A stretch of 64,000 bases of DNA, taken from Thermosynechococcus vestitus BP-1 (GTDB taxonomy: Bacteria; Cyanobacteriota; Cyanobacteriia; Thermosynechococcales; Thermosynechococcaceae). The DNA lies in NCBI RefSeq assembly GCF_000011345.1, contig NC_004113.1, positions 806,001-870,000 on the forward strand, in the 5' to 3' direction. Positions within the stretch are counted from its first letter, which is position 1. Each line of letters opens with the position of its first letter. This document shows positions 39,022 through 47,278 of the stretch, in pieces. The notes beneath the pieces are model-generated. The model had not been told where the DNA came from. It made no database searches and saw only the letters and a program-made list of their open reading frames with translations. A program made the translations under genes and the position numbers.

Positions 39022-39764
39022 TCACAGCGCCGGGGGATCCGCAGGGATCCCTCGAAGGCGCGTGCTAGATTTTCTGGCGTAAATACCTCACTGGTGCGGC
39101 CATAGGCTAGGATGCTGCGGTTCACCAGCACCACCTGATCACAGAAGGTGGTTATCGAGGAGAGATCGTGGGTGGAGATGAGAATCGTGTGCCCTTTCTC
39201 CCGCTCCGCCATGAGCAGATCAATCATCAGTTTCTCCGTTTTCACATCCACACCCGCAAAGGGTTCATCCAAGAGCAACACCTGTGCTTCTTGGGCAAAG
39301 GCCCGCGCAAGAAACATCCGTTTCTTTTGTCCGCCGGAGAGTTCGCCAATTTGGCGCTGCCGCAAGGGCCAGAGGTCCACCTGCTCTAGGCTTTCCCGTA
39401 CCCGCTGGCGATCGCTCCCCCTCGGTTGGCGCAGCCAGTTCATCCTGCTGTAGCGCCCCATCATCACCACATCCCAGACCCGCAGCGGAAATTGCCAATC
39501 CACATCTTCGCTTTGGGGCACATAGGCCACAAGGGACTGCCGTTGTACCTGCTGGCGGGGGAGTCCATGAATGCGCACCTGACCTCGGATGGGCTTGACA
39601 AATCCCATGATGGCCTTGAAAAGGGTGGATTTACCGGCACCATTCATGCCCACAACCCCACAGATCGTGCCGGCGGGCAGTTGCAGCGTTGCCCCATGGA
39701 GGGCGAGATGGCGATGATAGGCCACCGTTACATCTTGTAAGTCAATGGCAGGGCTAGAAGTCAT
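39018..39764 (-). CDS. Metal (Mn/Zn) ABC transporter ATP-binding protein
   Basis: 248-residue ATPase of the MntA/ZnuC type. Walker [21 protein letters not shown] (residue ~34), Q-loop with [16 protein letters not shown] (~80), signature [17 protein letters not shown] (~137), Walker [14 protein letters not shown], and H-loop ILISTHDLS. The YVPQSE-DWxFP segment is typical of Mn/Zn importers. It overlaps its partner binding-protein gene by 4 bp. No permease follows: the next gene is on the other strand and overlaps it tail to tail. Confidence 0.92.
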   Translation of the reverse strand: MTSSPAIDLQDVTVAYHRHLALHGATLQLPAGTICGVVGMNGAGKSTLFKAIMGFVKPIRGQVRIHGLPRQQVQRQSLVAYVPQSEDVDWQFPLRVWDVVMMGRYSRMNWLRQPRGSDRQRVRESLEQVDLWPLRQRQIGELSGGQKKRMFLARAFAQEAQVLLLDEPFAGVDVKTEKLMIDLLMAEREKGHTILISTHDLSSITTFCDQVVLVNRSILAYGRTSEVFTPENLARAFEGSLRIPRRCD

Positions 39765-40708
39765 GGGGCTGTCCTCCCGCTGAGACCACGGATCAGGGTG
39801 TTGATGTTGGACTTGAGTAGGTCAAGGTAAGTGGGGGCATTCCCCGCAGGGGGCGATAGGGAGTCCACATAGAAAATGCCAGCAAAGGTAGCGCCCGACT
39901 CCCGTGCCACCTGTTGTTGGGGATTTGCATTGACGGTACTTTCGCAAAAGACGGCGGGAATCTGTTGCCGTCGCACAATGTCAATCACCCGCGCAATTTG
40001 GCGGGGCGTCCCCTCCTGATCGGCATTCAGTGGCCAGAGATAGACCTCTGTAAGGTCATACTCTCGCGCGAGGTAAGAGAAGGCACCTTCACAGGTGACA
40101 ATGTAGCGTTTGTGGGCAGGAAGGGGAGCAAGGGCTTGACGTAGCTCTTGATCAAGGGCGCGAATTTGGGCTTGATAGGCTTTGGCGTTGGCGGCATAGA
40201 TCTTGGCACCAGCAGGATCGAGGTTTGTGAGGGCTTTACGAATGTTTTCAACATAAATCAGGGCATTTTGGGGCGACATCCAAGCATGGGGGTTGGCTTG
40301 TCCTCGGTAGGTACCCTCTTGAATGGGAATGGGGGTAATCCCCTCTGTGAGGGTGACCTTGGGCACATTCGGTAAGCTCTTGTAGAAGCGATCGCCCCAA
40401 TGTTCGAGGCCAAGACCATTTTCTAAAATGAGGACGGCTTCCTGGCCCCGCACCAAGTCACTGGGGGTAAATTCATAGCTGTGAACTTCAGCTCCCGGTT
40501 TAATCAGTGACTCTACCCGCAGGCGATCGCCCGCCACCTGCTGCGCCATATCGGCCAGGACGGTAAACGTGGTCAGCACTAAGGGGCGTTCATCTCTAGG
40601 GGTTGGGCTGGAGTGCGTTTCTTGGCGATTCTCCGCGGCTGGGACTGCACACCCACCCAGCAAGAGAATTCCTACCAGTAACCAACTCAGACCACGCATG
40701 GTGGGCAC
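39761..40708 (-). CDS. Metal (Mn/Zn) ABC transporter substrate-binding lipoprotein
   Basis: 315 residues of the ZnuA/TroA/MntC (cluster A-I) family. Lipoprotein signal with cysteine in LLGGCAVPA (residue ~20). Metal ligands are visible: His in AEVHSYEFTP (~75), His in NPHAWMSPQNA (~140), Glu in TCEGAFSYLA (~208) and Asp near the C-terminus (FYVDSLS). No His-rich loop, so Mn/Fe is somewhat more likely than Zn. Overlaps the ATPase start by 4 bp. Confidence 0.9.
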   Translation of the reverse strand: MPTMRGLSWLLVGILLLGGCAVPAAENRQETHSSPTPRDERPLVLTTFTVLADMAQQVAGDRLRVESLIKPGAEVHSYEFTPSDLVRGQEAVLILENGLGLEHWGDRFYKSLPNVPKVTLTEGITPIPIQEGTYRGQANPHAWMSPQNALIYVENIRKALTNLDPAGAKIYAANAKAYQAQIRALDQELRQALAPLPAHKRYIVTCEGAFSYLAREYDLTEVYLWPLNADQEGTPRQIARVIDIVRRQQIPAVFCESTVNANPQQQVARESGATFAGIFYVDSLSPPAGNAPTYLDLLKSNINTLIRGLSGRTAP

Positions 40709-40842
40709 TCTTTCATAATCCTTTCATAATTCTCAGCCTAACACAGGATGCCGAGGAAAATGAAAGAAAAATGAAAAGCTCCCCCTTGGAGGGCGATCGC
40801 CTCGTCCGATACACTGAGGGGAGACAGTCATGGGAAGAAACG

Positions 40843-41949
40843 GTGAAACGACGCAAACGCTGGCTCGCTGTTTTGGTGATACTCCTTTGCTGCTGGGGGA
40901 CCTTCCTGTTGCCGCCGCTGGCGATCGCCCTGCCTGTTGCACCGCCATTAATTGCTGCCCTGCCCCAAGGGAATGCCATTACTGATCCCAAAGCTCTGCT
41001 CCGCTGGGCCTTACCTATTGACAATCCAACGGTGCGAGAACTGCAAAAGGATCTGGAACAAATCTCTTTTTGGGTGCGGGGCAAACAGTGGTCAAAAATT
41101 GTCAGCAACATCAGCAAGGCGAAAACCATTATCCGCGATCGCACCGCTGACCTCCTCCAAAGTATCCCTGCCGAGAAACAGGAGGCAGCCAAAACCCTCT
41201 TGGCAGAGTTAGAGACCTCCCTCGATACGCTTCAGGAAGCCGCCAAAGCCAAAGATCGCAGCCAACTCTTACCCGCTAAAGCCGCTGCCCTCGACAAAGT
41301 GGGGGAGTTGGAGGCCATGATGGTGCAAAACTTTAGCTACACCCCTCCCAAAGGCTATGAGCACTTGCCGCGATTGTTGGGTCGTGCCACTGTGGAGATG
41401 GAAACTACTAAAGGCAAGCTCACGATTGTTGTCGATGGCTATAGTGCCCCCCTAACCGCTGGCAACTTTGTGGACTTGGTCCAACGCCACTTCTACGATG
41501 GCCTCCCCTTTACCCGGGCTGAGGAATCCTATGTGCTGCAGGCAGGGGATCCACCGGGACCAGAGGTTGGCTTCATTGATCCAAAAACCAACCAATACCG
41601 CGCTATTCCCCTTGAAATTTTGGTTGAGGGGGATAAGTATCCCCTCTATGGCATCACCCTTGAGGATGCAGGGCGTTACCTAGAACATCCTGTGCTGCCC
41701 TTTTCCGCCTATGGTACCGTTGCCTTAGCACGTCCCAACGATGATCCCAATGGCGGCTCGTCACAATTTTTCTTTTTACTCTTTGAACCTGAACTCACAC
41801 CCGCCGGGCTAAACCTCTTGGATGGTCGCTATGCTGTCTTTGGTTACGTGGTCGAGGGAGAAGAAACCCTGCGGCAACTGCGCCAAGGGGATAAGATTCT
41901 CTCCGCTAAGGTGGTGGATGGCCTTGAAAATCTGGTACAACCGGCGTAG
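40843..41949 (+). CDS. Lumenal cyclophilin-type peptidyl-prolyl isomerase (TLP40/CYP38-like)
   Basis: 368 residues from the GTG at 40843, preceded by GGAAG and giving a proper signal peptide (KRRKRWLAVLVILLCCWGTF...LAIALPVAP). ATG at 40771 is an alternative. After export comes a helical domain (~60-170; WSKIVSNISKAKTIIRDRTA) and a divergent cyclophilin domain (TTKGKLTIVVDGYSAPLTAG, ...FFYDGLPF-like, GGSSQFFFLLFE). The layout matches plant TLP40/CYP38, which assists photosystem II assembly. Catalytic Arg of cyclophilins is not obvious, so it may be mainly a chaperone. Confidence 0.85.
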   Translation: MKRRKRWLAVLVILLCCWGTFLLPPLAIALPVAPPLIAALPQGNAITDPKALLRWALPIDNPTVRELQKDLEQISFWVRGKQWSKIVSNISKAKTIIRDRTADLLQSIPAEKQEAAKTLLAELETSLDTLQEAAKAKDRSQLLPAKAAALDKVGELEAMMVQNFSYTPPKGYEHLPRLLGRATVEMETTKGKLTIVVDGYSAPLTAGNFVDLVQRHFYDGLPFTRAEESYVLQAGDPPGPEVGFIDPKTNQYRAIPLEILVEGDKYPLYGITLEDAGRYLEHPVLPFSAYGTVALARPNDDPNGGSSQFFFLLFEPELTPAGLNLLDGRYAVFGYVVEGEETLRQLRQGDKILSAKVVDGLENLVQPA

Positions 41950-41987
41950 GTTAGGATGACCAGTATAGACACCGTTGAGAGAGTGCG

Positions 41988-42449
41988 ATGATGGCCAAGG
42001 TTGCTCCTGCCCTTTTGCTCCTCCTGATCAGCACTTCTGCTTGGGCCGCCAATCCAGCCCATTTAGAACAACTACGGCGCACGGGCAACTGCCCCAACTG
42101 TGATCTCAGCTATGCCCGCTTGCGGGGTCGGAATCTTCAGGGAGCTGATTTGCGGGGGGCAAACCTCAATGCCGCCAATTTGCGCGGCGCCAACCTGAGC
42201 GGTGCCAACCTCAGTGGTGCTGTGCTCAATCATGCTGATTTAACGAAAGCCAATCTCACCAATGCCAACCTCACTGGGGCCAGCCTCCTCATCACCCGTT
42301 TGGATCAAGCCCTTCTTGGGGGGGCAACGTTAGTGGATGCGATTCTCGGGGGGCGCGATCGCTTGGCACGGGTGCAGACTTTCCGTGATGCCACATTGCC
42401 CAATGGTGAAAAAGCCTTCTTTTTAGAAGAGTCCAGCCACCGTCCCTAG
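41988..42449 (+). CDS. Secreted pentapeptide-repeat protein
   Basis: 153 residues with a signal peptide (KVAPALLLLLISTSAWAANP; tandem ATG start at 41988/41991). A short Cys pair (GNCPNCDLS) leads into about twelve pentapeptide repeats of the A(D/N)LxG/A type (LQGADLRGANLNAANLRGAN, onward to ~residue 120), which fold as a right-handed beta-helix. It ends with a non-repeat tail. Many cyanobacterial members are lumenal; function unknown. It precedes a small membrane gene by 3 bp. Confidence 0.88.
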   Translation: MMAKVAPALLLLLISTSAWAANPAHLEQLRRTGNCPNCDLSYARLRGRNLQGADLRGANLNAANLRGANLSGANLSGAVLNHADLTKANLTNANLTGASLLITRLDQALLGGATLVDAILGGRDRLARVQTFRDATLPNGEKAFFLEESSHRP

Positions 42450-42452
42450 TCT

Positions 42453-42605
42453 ATGGAGATTGCGATCGCCAGCTTTATTATTTTGTTTCTCCTTAGCGAA
42501 GCCGTATTGTACCTACGGCAGTGGCTGATTCCCTTACCTGTGGTCTTAATTGCTGCTGTTGGTTTAGTGGTGGCCTCCAATTGGTCGCTCTTTCGCCGTG
42601 AGTAG
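42453..42605 (+). CDS. Small single- or two-pass membrane protein
   Basis: 50 residues from ATG 42453 to TAG 42605. Two hydrophobic stretches (IAIASFIILFLLSEAVLYL and PLPVVLIAAVGLVVASNWSL) flank RQW, ending SLFRRE. It starts 3 bp after the pentapeptide gene and its last 8 bp overlap the GTG of the GTPase gene, so it is probably translated between them. The GTPase also ends in hydrophobic segments, suggesting a partnership, which is inference. No family recognised. Confidence 0.7.
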   Translation: MEIAIASFIILFLLSEAVLYLRQWLIPLPVVLIAAVGLVVASNWSLFRRE

Positions 42606-43674
42606 CCTCCCCATCCTAGACGCAACGGCTAAATGTCTAGAGGAACTCCTTGTCTGGCATCAGGTACACCATCCCCAATTAAGTGCCCAATGGCAACCCC
42701 TCTATGAATTGCGGGATCGACTGCACCAGAGCGCATGGCACATTGTTGTCCTTGGCCAAGTGGGCCGGGGCAAGTCCGCCCTTTTGAATGCCCTCTATGG
42801 CGAAGCCATTTTTCCCGTGGGTGCTATTCATGGCACCACCCAATGGCCGCGCACCGTTCGCTGGCACTGTCAAGATCAAATCGTCGATCTCACAGATACC
42901 CCCGGGCTGGATGAAGTGGCGGGTAGTGACCGCGAAACCATGACATGGAGTGTCCTTGAGACGGCTGATCTTGTTCTTTTTGTGACCCAAGACAGCCTCA
43001 CCCCCGTCGAATGCCAAGCTCGCGATCGCCTGCACACCCTTAGGATTCCCCACAAGCTCATTCTCACCAAGGCGGATCTCTACCCACCCATGGCTGAAGG
43101 TATCGCCGTGAGCAGCACAACGGGTCAGGGGATTCCAGAACTGCGACAGCTGCTTCAACAGTGGCTACAACAGGAGGCGCCTCAAGCCCGTGCTCTACGA
43201 ATTCTCCACCAAGCCAGTCAAGTTGAACAGAGCCTCGGGGCAGCGCTGGGTCCTCAAGACACGTCGGCATGGTCTTGGTTAAGCGCCCAGATGGTGGCCA
43301 GTCTGCTGCTGCCGGGGGGATTGTTCGATGTGGTGCTGGCCATGATCAGTACCCTTGCCTATATCCGCAAAGCGTGCCAAGCCTACGGTGTGCCTTTTCC
43401 CCTGCCGGCCTTTGGGGGTCTGAGTCAGTTTGTCTTGCTGTGGTATGCGGCGATTTATCTCTCCAGTTGGTCAGGCTTCACCTTCGGCAGTGAACTCTGG
43501 GGAGTCAATACCAATGTTCTTCTACAGGGGGGAGTGATCTTCTGGGGTTACCAACAGATTCGCCGCCGGCTCGACCCCTATCTTCAGCAGGGCTATCAGT
43601 GGGGACACCATGGACCCCAACGACTGTTGCAGCAACTCACTCAAACCCGCGCCAATGTAACGGCCTCCGGCTGA
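42598..43674 (+). CDS. Membrane-associated GTPase
   Basis: 358 residues. The TRAFAC-type G domain shows G1 VLGQVGRGKSALLNAL (residue ~50), G3 DLTDTPGLDEVAG (~100), G4 ILTKADL (~158) and a G5-like VSSTTGQG. The C-terminal ~130 residues contain hydrophobic helices (SLLLPGGLFDVVLAMISTL...LYASW-like), as in DUF697/era-like cyanobacterial GTPases, so it should sit on a membrane. The GTG start at 42598 overlaps the preceding 50-residue gene. Role unknown. Confidence 0.82.
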   Translation: MSSLPILDATAKCLEELLVWHQVHHPQLSAQWQPLYELRDRLHQSAWHIVVLGQVGRGKSALLNALYGEAIFPVGAIHGTTQWPRTVRWHCQDQIVDLTDTPGLDEVAGSDRETMTWSVLETADLVLFVTQDSLTPVECQARDRLHTLRIPHKLILTKADLYPPMAEGIAVSSTTGQGIPELRQLLQQWLQQEAPQARALRILHQASQVEQSLGAALGPQDTSAWSWLSAQMVASLLLPGGLFDVVLAMISTLAYIRKACQAYGVPFPLPAFGGLSQFVLLWYAAIYLSSWSGFTFGSELWGVNTNVLLQGGVIFWGYQQIRRRLDPYLQQGYQWGHHGPQRLLQQLTQTRANVTASG

Positions 43675-44222
43675 TCTTGGTATTTGCCCCGCCGTGTTTC
43701 ATAACTCACATCACAGGGCTCACCCTCAAAAAAGAGCAACTGCACAACTCCCTCATTGGCATAGATACGGCAGTCGGCACTGGAGGAATTCGAGAATTCC
43801 AAGGTCAGATGGCCTCGCCAGCCCGCTTCTGCCGGTGTCAAGTTGGCAATAATCCCCGCCCGTGCATAGGAACTTTTACCAATACAGAGAACTGTGACAT
43901 TTTCGGGTACCTGTAGCCGTTCTAGGGCGACCCCAAGGCCGTAGGAATGGGCGGGCAAAATAAAAAACATGCCATTGGCATCCTCATGGAGGGGAGCAAA
44001 TTCTAAATTCGCAGGGTTAAAATTCTTTGGGTCCACCACTGTCCCCGGCACATGGCGAAAGATACGAAACTCCTTGGGGCTGAGGCGAATATCATAACCG
44101 TAGGAAGAAAGACCAAAACTAATCACAGGCTGTTCAGCCACCCGCCGCACCAATGTTGGCTCAAAGGGCTGAATCATGCCTTGGGCAGCCATGGCCCGAA
44201 TCCAAATGTCATTTTTAATCAT
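43641..44222 (-). CDS. dcd: dCTP deaminase
   Basis: 193 residues from the ATG at 44222 (MIKNDIWIRAMAAQGMIQPF), the family's usual start. Converts dCTP to dUTP for thymidylate synthesis. Motifs: GLSSYGYDIRLSPKEF (~45), GKSSYARAGIIAN (~115) and the catalytic glutamate in GWRGHLTLEFSN (~138), with EGVVQLLFFEG near the C-terminus. Its tail overlaps the GTPase tail by 34 bp. Confidence 0.95.
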   Translation of the reverse strand: MIKNDIWIRAMAAQGMIQPFEPTLVRRVAEQPVISFGLSSYGYDIRLSPKEFRIFRHVPGTVVDPKNFNPANLEFAPLHEDANGMFFILPAHSYGLGVALERLQVPENVTVLCIGKSSYARAGIIANLTPAEAGWRGHLTLEFSNSSSADCRIYANEGVVQLLFFEGEPCDVSYETRRGKYQDQPEAVTLARV

Positions 44223-44374
44223 TGTGCTGCCGCAACTGCACAAACCACCCATGTATATTACAGCCCTTTTCCCATCAATAGAACCCACTTAACACTCAAG
44301 GCGCTGCGGTTGGCGCTGCCCCCAGGGATAGCCCAATTCAAACCCAATGAGGGAATTGACAAAGTAGATCCCAG

Positions 44375-44629
44375 CTACAGTGAACCTTGCCCTATCTGAT
44401 TCACCGCTGGCCAAAGCCACGGCAATAGAACAAACCCCATGGCAAGACTCACTAGGAAGCCAAGAACCGTACCCCCTGCTATCACCAGCATGATGAACAA
44501 GCCACCCAGTTCTAGGCTGTTGGGCAACTGGCGGCGAAATAGCCAAAAGTAAAACTGGATGAGCTAGAGAGGCGGCCATGTCAGCAGGAGGATAACCGCC
44601 CCCAAGAGACTGGAGAATAGCCCTCCCAT
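44375..44629 (-). pseudogene. Small membrane protein gene interrupted by an in-frame TAG
   Basis: One frame from ATG 44629 to TAG 44375 would encode 84 residues, but codon 22 (44566-44564) is TAG. The part before it (LFSSLLGAVILLLTWPPL) and the part after it (LIQFYFWLFRRQLPNSLEL, then GGLFIMLVIAGGTVLGFLVS and AMGFVLLPWLWPAV) are both strongly membrane-like and fit as one three-helix protein. Either the gene is inactivated by a nonsense change, or the second part has its own start (TTG near 44525). The 44223-44374 segment upstream of dcd and the 44630-44693 segment hold nothing else recognised. Confidence 0.5.
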
Positions 44630-44693
44630 ACTTTAGAAAATCCCCTCCCAGAAATGGCGTCAGTCTGTTGTGTCCCAGTGTAACCAGTAGGCG

Positions 44694-46448
44694 CTAAATG
44701 CGATCCAAAACTGGAATCCCCAGGAGGGATAGCCCTAGTTTCAGTGTTTGAGCAGTGAGATAGGCAAGGGTGAGACGGGATTGCTTCGTTGGCTGAGGAG
44801 CCGAGAGGATAGGGCAGCGATCGTAGAACTGGTTGAAAAGCTGGCTGAGTTCAAAGAGGTATTGGCAGAGGCGGTTGGGCAATAGCTCCGTGCTAACAAG
44901 GTCAAGGGTTTCCTCGAGTTGCACAAGGTGCTTGGCAAGGTGTTGCTCCGTCTCATCCTCTAGCAATAGGGGGCTATCTGGTGAGAGGGTACACCAATCA
45001 ATGTCGCCGCGCCGTGTGAGGCCTTGGACACGCACATAGGCATAGAGGAGGTAGGGCGCAGTGTTGCCCTGTAAAGAGAGCATCTTGTCGTAGCTAAAGA
45101 CGTAGTTGCTGTTGCGGTTTTGGCTGAGATCTGCATACTTGACAGCACCGATGCCGATCGCCCGTGCCACAGTATCAATGAATTCAGGGGACTCGGTGCG
45201 ACCTTCGGTAGCAAGACGCTGCTCTAAATCTGCTCGACTACGGGCGATCGCCTCCGTCAGTAAATCGATGAGGCGAATCGTTTCCCCTGAGCGGGTTTTC
45301 AGGCGTTTGCCATCTTCCCCCAGTACCAAGCCAAAGGGGACATGGGTTAATGTTACATGGGGCGGCACCCAACCGGCGCGCTGCGCCACCTGAAACACCT
45401 GGGCAAAGTGGGTAGACTGCCCAACATCAGTGACGTAAATTATCCAATCGGCTTGATCTTTGTCAATGCGATAGCGAAGGGCGGCTAAATCCGTGGTTGC
45501 GTAGTTGTAGCCCCCATCGGACTTTTGAATAATCAAGGGTTGGGGTTGCCCTTCTTTATTGGTGAAGCCCTCAAGGAAGACCACCTTTGCCCCCTGATCT
45601 TCCACCAGTAGGCCGCAAGCAGCCAAGTCTTCAATCACCGCCGGTAAAAAGGGATTGTAGAAGGACTCCCCTCGCTCGGTCAGTTGAATATCCAGCAGAT
45701 CGTAGATCTTTTGAAACTCGCGGCGGGATTGCTCACACAGAAGCTGCCAAGCACGGCGACTCTGCTCTTCCCCCTGCTGCAGTGCCACCACCTTTGCCCG
45801 TGCTTTTTGCTGAAACTCCGGATCGCTGTCAAAGCGTTGTTTGGCTTTTTTGTAAAATGTGACTAAGTCCCCCAAGTCAAGGGCATTGGCGGTAGTCAGA
45901 GCGTCAGGATAAACCTCATCCAAGTAGGCAATCAGCATGCCAAATTGGGTACCCCAGTCCCCCACATGGTTGAGCCGCAGGACTGTGTGGCCTTGAAATT
46001 CAAGAATGCGGGCAATACAGTCACCAATAATTGTGGAGCGCAGGTGACCCACGTGCATTTCCTTGGCAATGTTGGGGCTGGAAAAATCAACCACCACCCG
46101 TCGTGGCTCCCGTGCTGGCGGAATCCCCAAGCGATCGCTCCCGCGAGCAGCCTGCAGAGTGGCGGCCAAAAACTCTGGTTTCAGGCGAAAGTTCAGGAAG
46201 CCGGGCCCGGCAATTTCAACGGGTTGACAGAGGTCCTCCACCTCCAGATGTGGCACAACCTCTTGGGCGAGCTCACGGGGCGCTTTGCCCAGTTGCTTGG
46301 CGAGGCTGAGGCAAACATTGGATTGATAGTCGCCAAACTTGACTTGACTGGCTGGGACTAACAGGGGCTGGGGATAGGTGTCTAGGGGAAGGGCAGCTTG
46401 CAGAGCCCTGCGGAGGCGATCGCCCAAAATCTTTATAGGAGCAACCAT
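44694..46448 (-). CDS. argS: Arginyl-tRNA synthetase
   Basis: Class I synthetase charging tRNA-Arg. 584 residues from the ATG at 46448, which overlaps the stop of a small membrane gene by one base (TAATG). The HIGH motif is [12 protein letters not shown] (residue ~125), the KMSKS-equivalent is [16 protein letters not shown] (~385), and the C-terminal DALR anticodon domain ends in GIPVLDRI. Normal length. Confidence 0.97.
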   Translation of the reverse strand: MVAPIKILGDRLRRALQAALPLDTYPQPLLVPASQVKFGDYQSNVCLSLAKQLGKAPRELAQEVVPHLEVEDLCQPVEIAGPGFLNFRLKPEFLAATLQAARGSDRLGIPPAREPRRVVVDFSSPNIAKEMHVGHLRSTIIGDCIARILEFQGHTVLRLNHVGDWGTQFGMLIAYLDEVYPDALTTANALDLGDLVTFYKKAKQRFDSDPEFQQKARAKVVALQQGEEQSRRAWQLLCEQSRREFQKIYDLLDIQLTERGESFYNPFLPAVIEDLAACGLLVEDQGAKVVFLEGFTNKEGQPQPLIIQKSDGGYNYATTDLAALRYRIDKDQADWIIYVTDVGQSTHFAQVFQVAQRAGWVPPHVTLTHVPFGLVLGEDGKRLKTRSGETIRLIDLLTEAIARSRADLEQRLATEGRTESPEFIDTVARAIGIGAVKYADLSQNRNSNYVFSYDKMLSLQGNTAPYLLYAYVRVQGLTRRGDIDWCTLSPDSPLLLEDETEQHLAKHLVQLEETLDLVSTELLPNRLCQYLFELSQLFNQFYDRCPILSAPQPTKQSRLTLAYLTAQTLKLGLSLLGIPVLDRI

Positions 46449-46603
46449 TAACGTTTGCGCCCCCGTCGTTGTTCTTTTTGTTCCGCTTGCAGACGCCGGC
46501 GATCGCGCCACTCAGCAAAGGTCAGATAGCCAATACCGCCAGTCACGACAATCAGCAGCAACAGGGCCACCAGAGCCAGAAGATCGGCTAATGCAGTGGT
46601 CAT
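46448..46603 (-). CDS. Small single-pass membrane protein upstream of argS
   Basis: 51 residues from ATG 46603 to TAA 46448. One transmembrane helix ([20 protein letters not shown]) is followed by a strongly basic cytoplasmic tail ([20 protein letters not shown]). It lies between petN (17 bp) and argS (one-base overlap). The topology is common among small photosynthetic-complex or assembly proteins, but no family is recognised. Confidence 0.7.
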   Translation of the reverse strand: MTTALADLLALVALLLLIVVTGGIGYLTFAEWRDRRRLQAEQKEQRRGRKR

Positions 46604-46620
46604 ACCCCCAGCCCTATGCC

Positions 46621-46710
46621 TTACATGCCGTGGCGACCCCAGACCACAAAGGCGATCGAGAGCGTAAAGACACTGAGAACACCCACCCAACCGAGCGTGA
46701 TAATATCCAT
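46621..46710 (-). CDS. petN: Cytochrome b6f subunit PetN
   Basis: 29-residue single-helix subunit VIII of the b6f complex, needed for assembly. The sequence [20 protein letters not shown] followed by VVWGRHGM is the PetN consensus. The frame upstream of ATG 46710 is open but not conserved. Located 17 bp upstream of a small membrane gene and then argS, away from petBD. Confidence 0.95.
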
Positions 46711-46798
46711 GGCATGCGATCCTGAACTCAATGCAGACCTCATTTTAACCCAGATAGATGATCTTTTCCTTATTAGAATTAGAGGCAGACGACAGGCA

Positions 46799-47278
46799 AT
46801 GATGCAGCGGATGACAGCCATTGAAACCGCCATTGAGCAAGGAGACCTGGCCGCGATTCAGGAGGCGATCGCCAACGGCCTTGAAATCCCAGCCGAGGCC
46901 TTGGCACTGGCAGCAGAACTGGGTCACATCCAGATTGTGGAGGCCTTGATGGCCGCAGGTGCAGATGTCAACCAAGGGGACAGTGAGGGTTGGACACCAT
47001 TGATGGCTGCAGCCGGTGGAGGACATACCGCCATTGTGGAGAAACTCCTAGCAGCCGGTGCCAATGTCAATGCTCAAACGGTCTTTGGTCTGACCCCCTT
47101 AATGGCCGCAGCGGCGAAGGGACAAACGGCGACGGTTAAACAACTGATTGCCGCCGGTGCAGATCTCAACGCCAAGGACCAGAATTCTTGGACGGCTCTG
47201 GTGTGGGCGCTAGACGGGAAACATGCCGACGTGGTGGCAGTCATTAAAGCCGCTCGCGCACACTCTTTGGGACCATGA
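46799..47278 (+). CDS. Ankyrin-repeat protein
   Basis: 159 residues, almost all ankyrin repeats: about five ~33-residue units with the consensus G-x-TPLMAAAxxGxxxxVxxLLAAGA (for example [20 protein letters not shown] and [20 protein letters not shown]). A protein-interaction module without signal. Start uncertain: ATGs at 46799, 46802 and 46811. Its stop overlaps the MscS channel start by 4 bp, so the two are translationally coupled and may act together on the channel. Confidence 0.85.
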
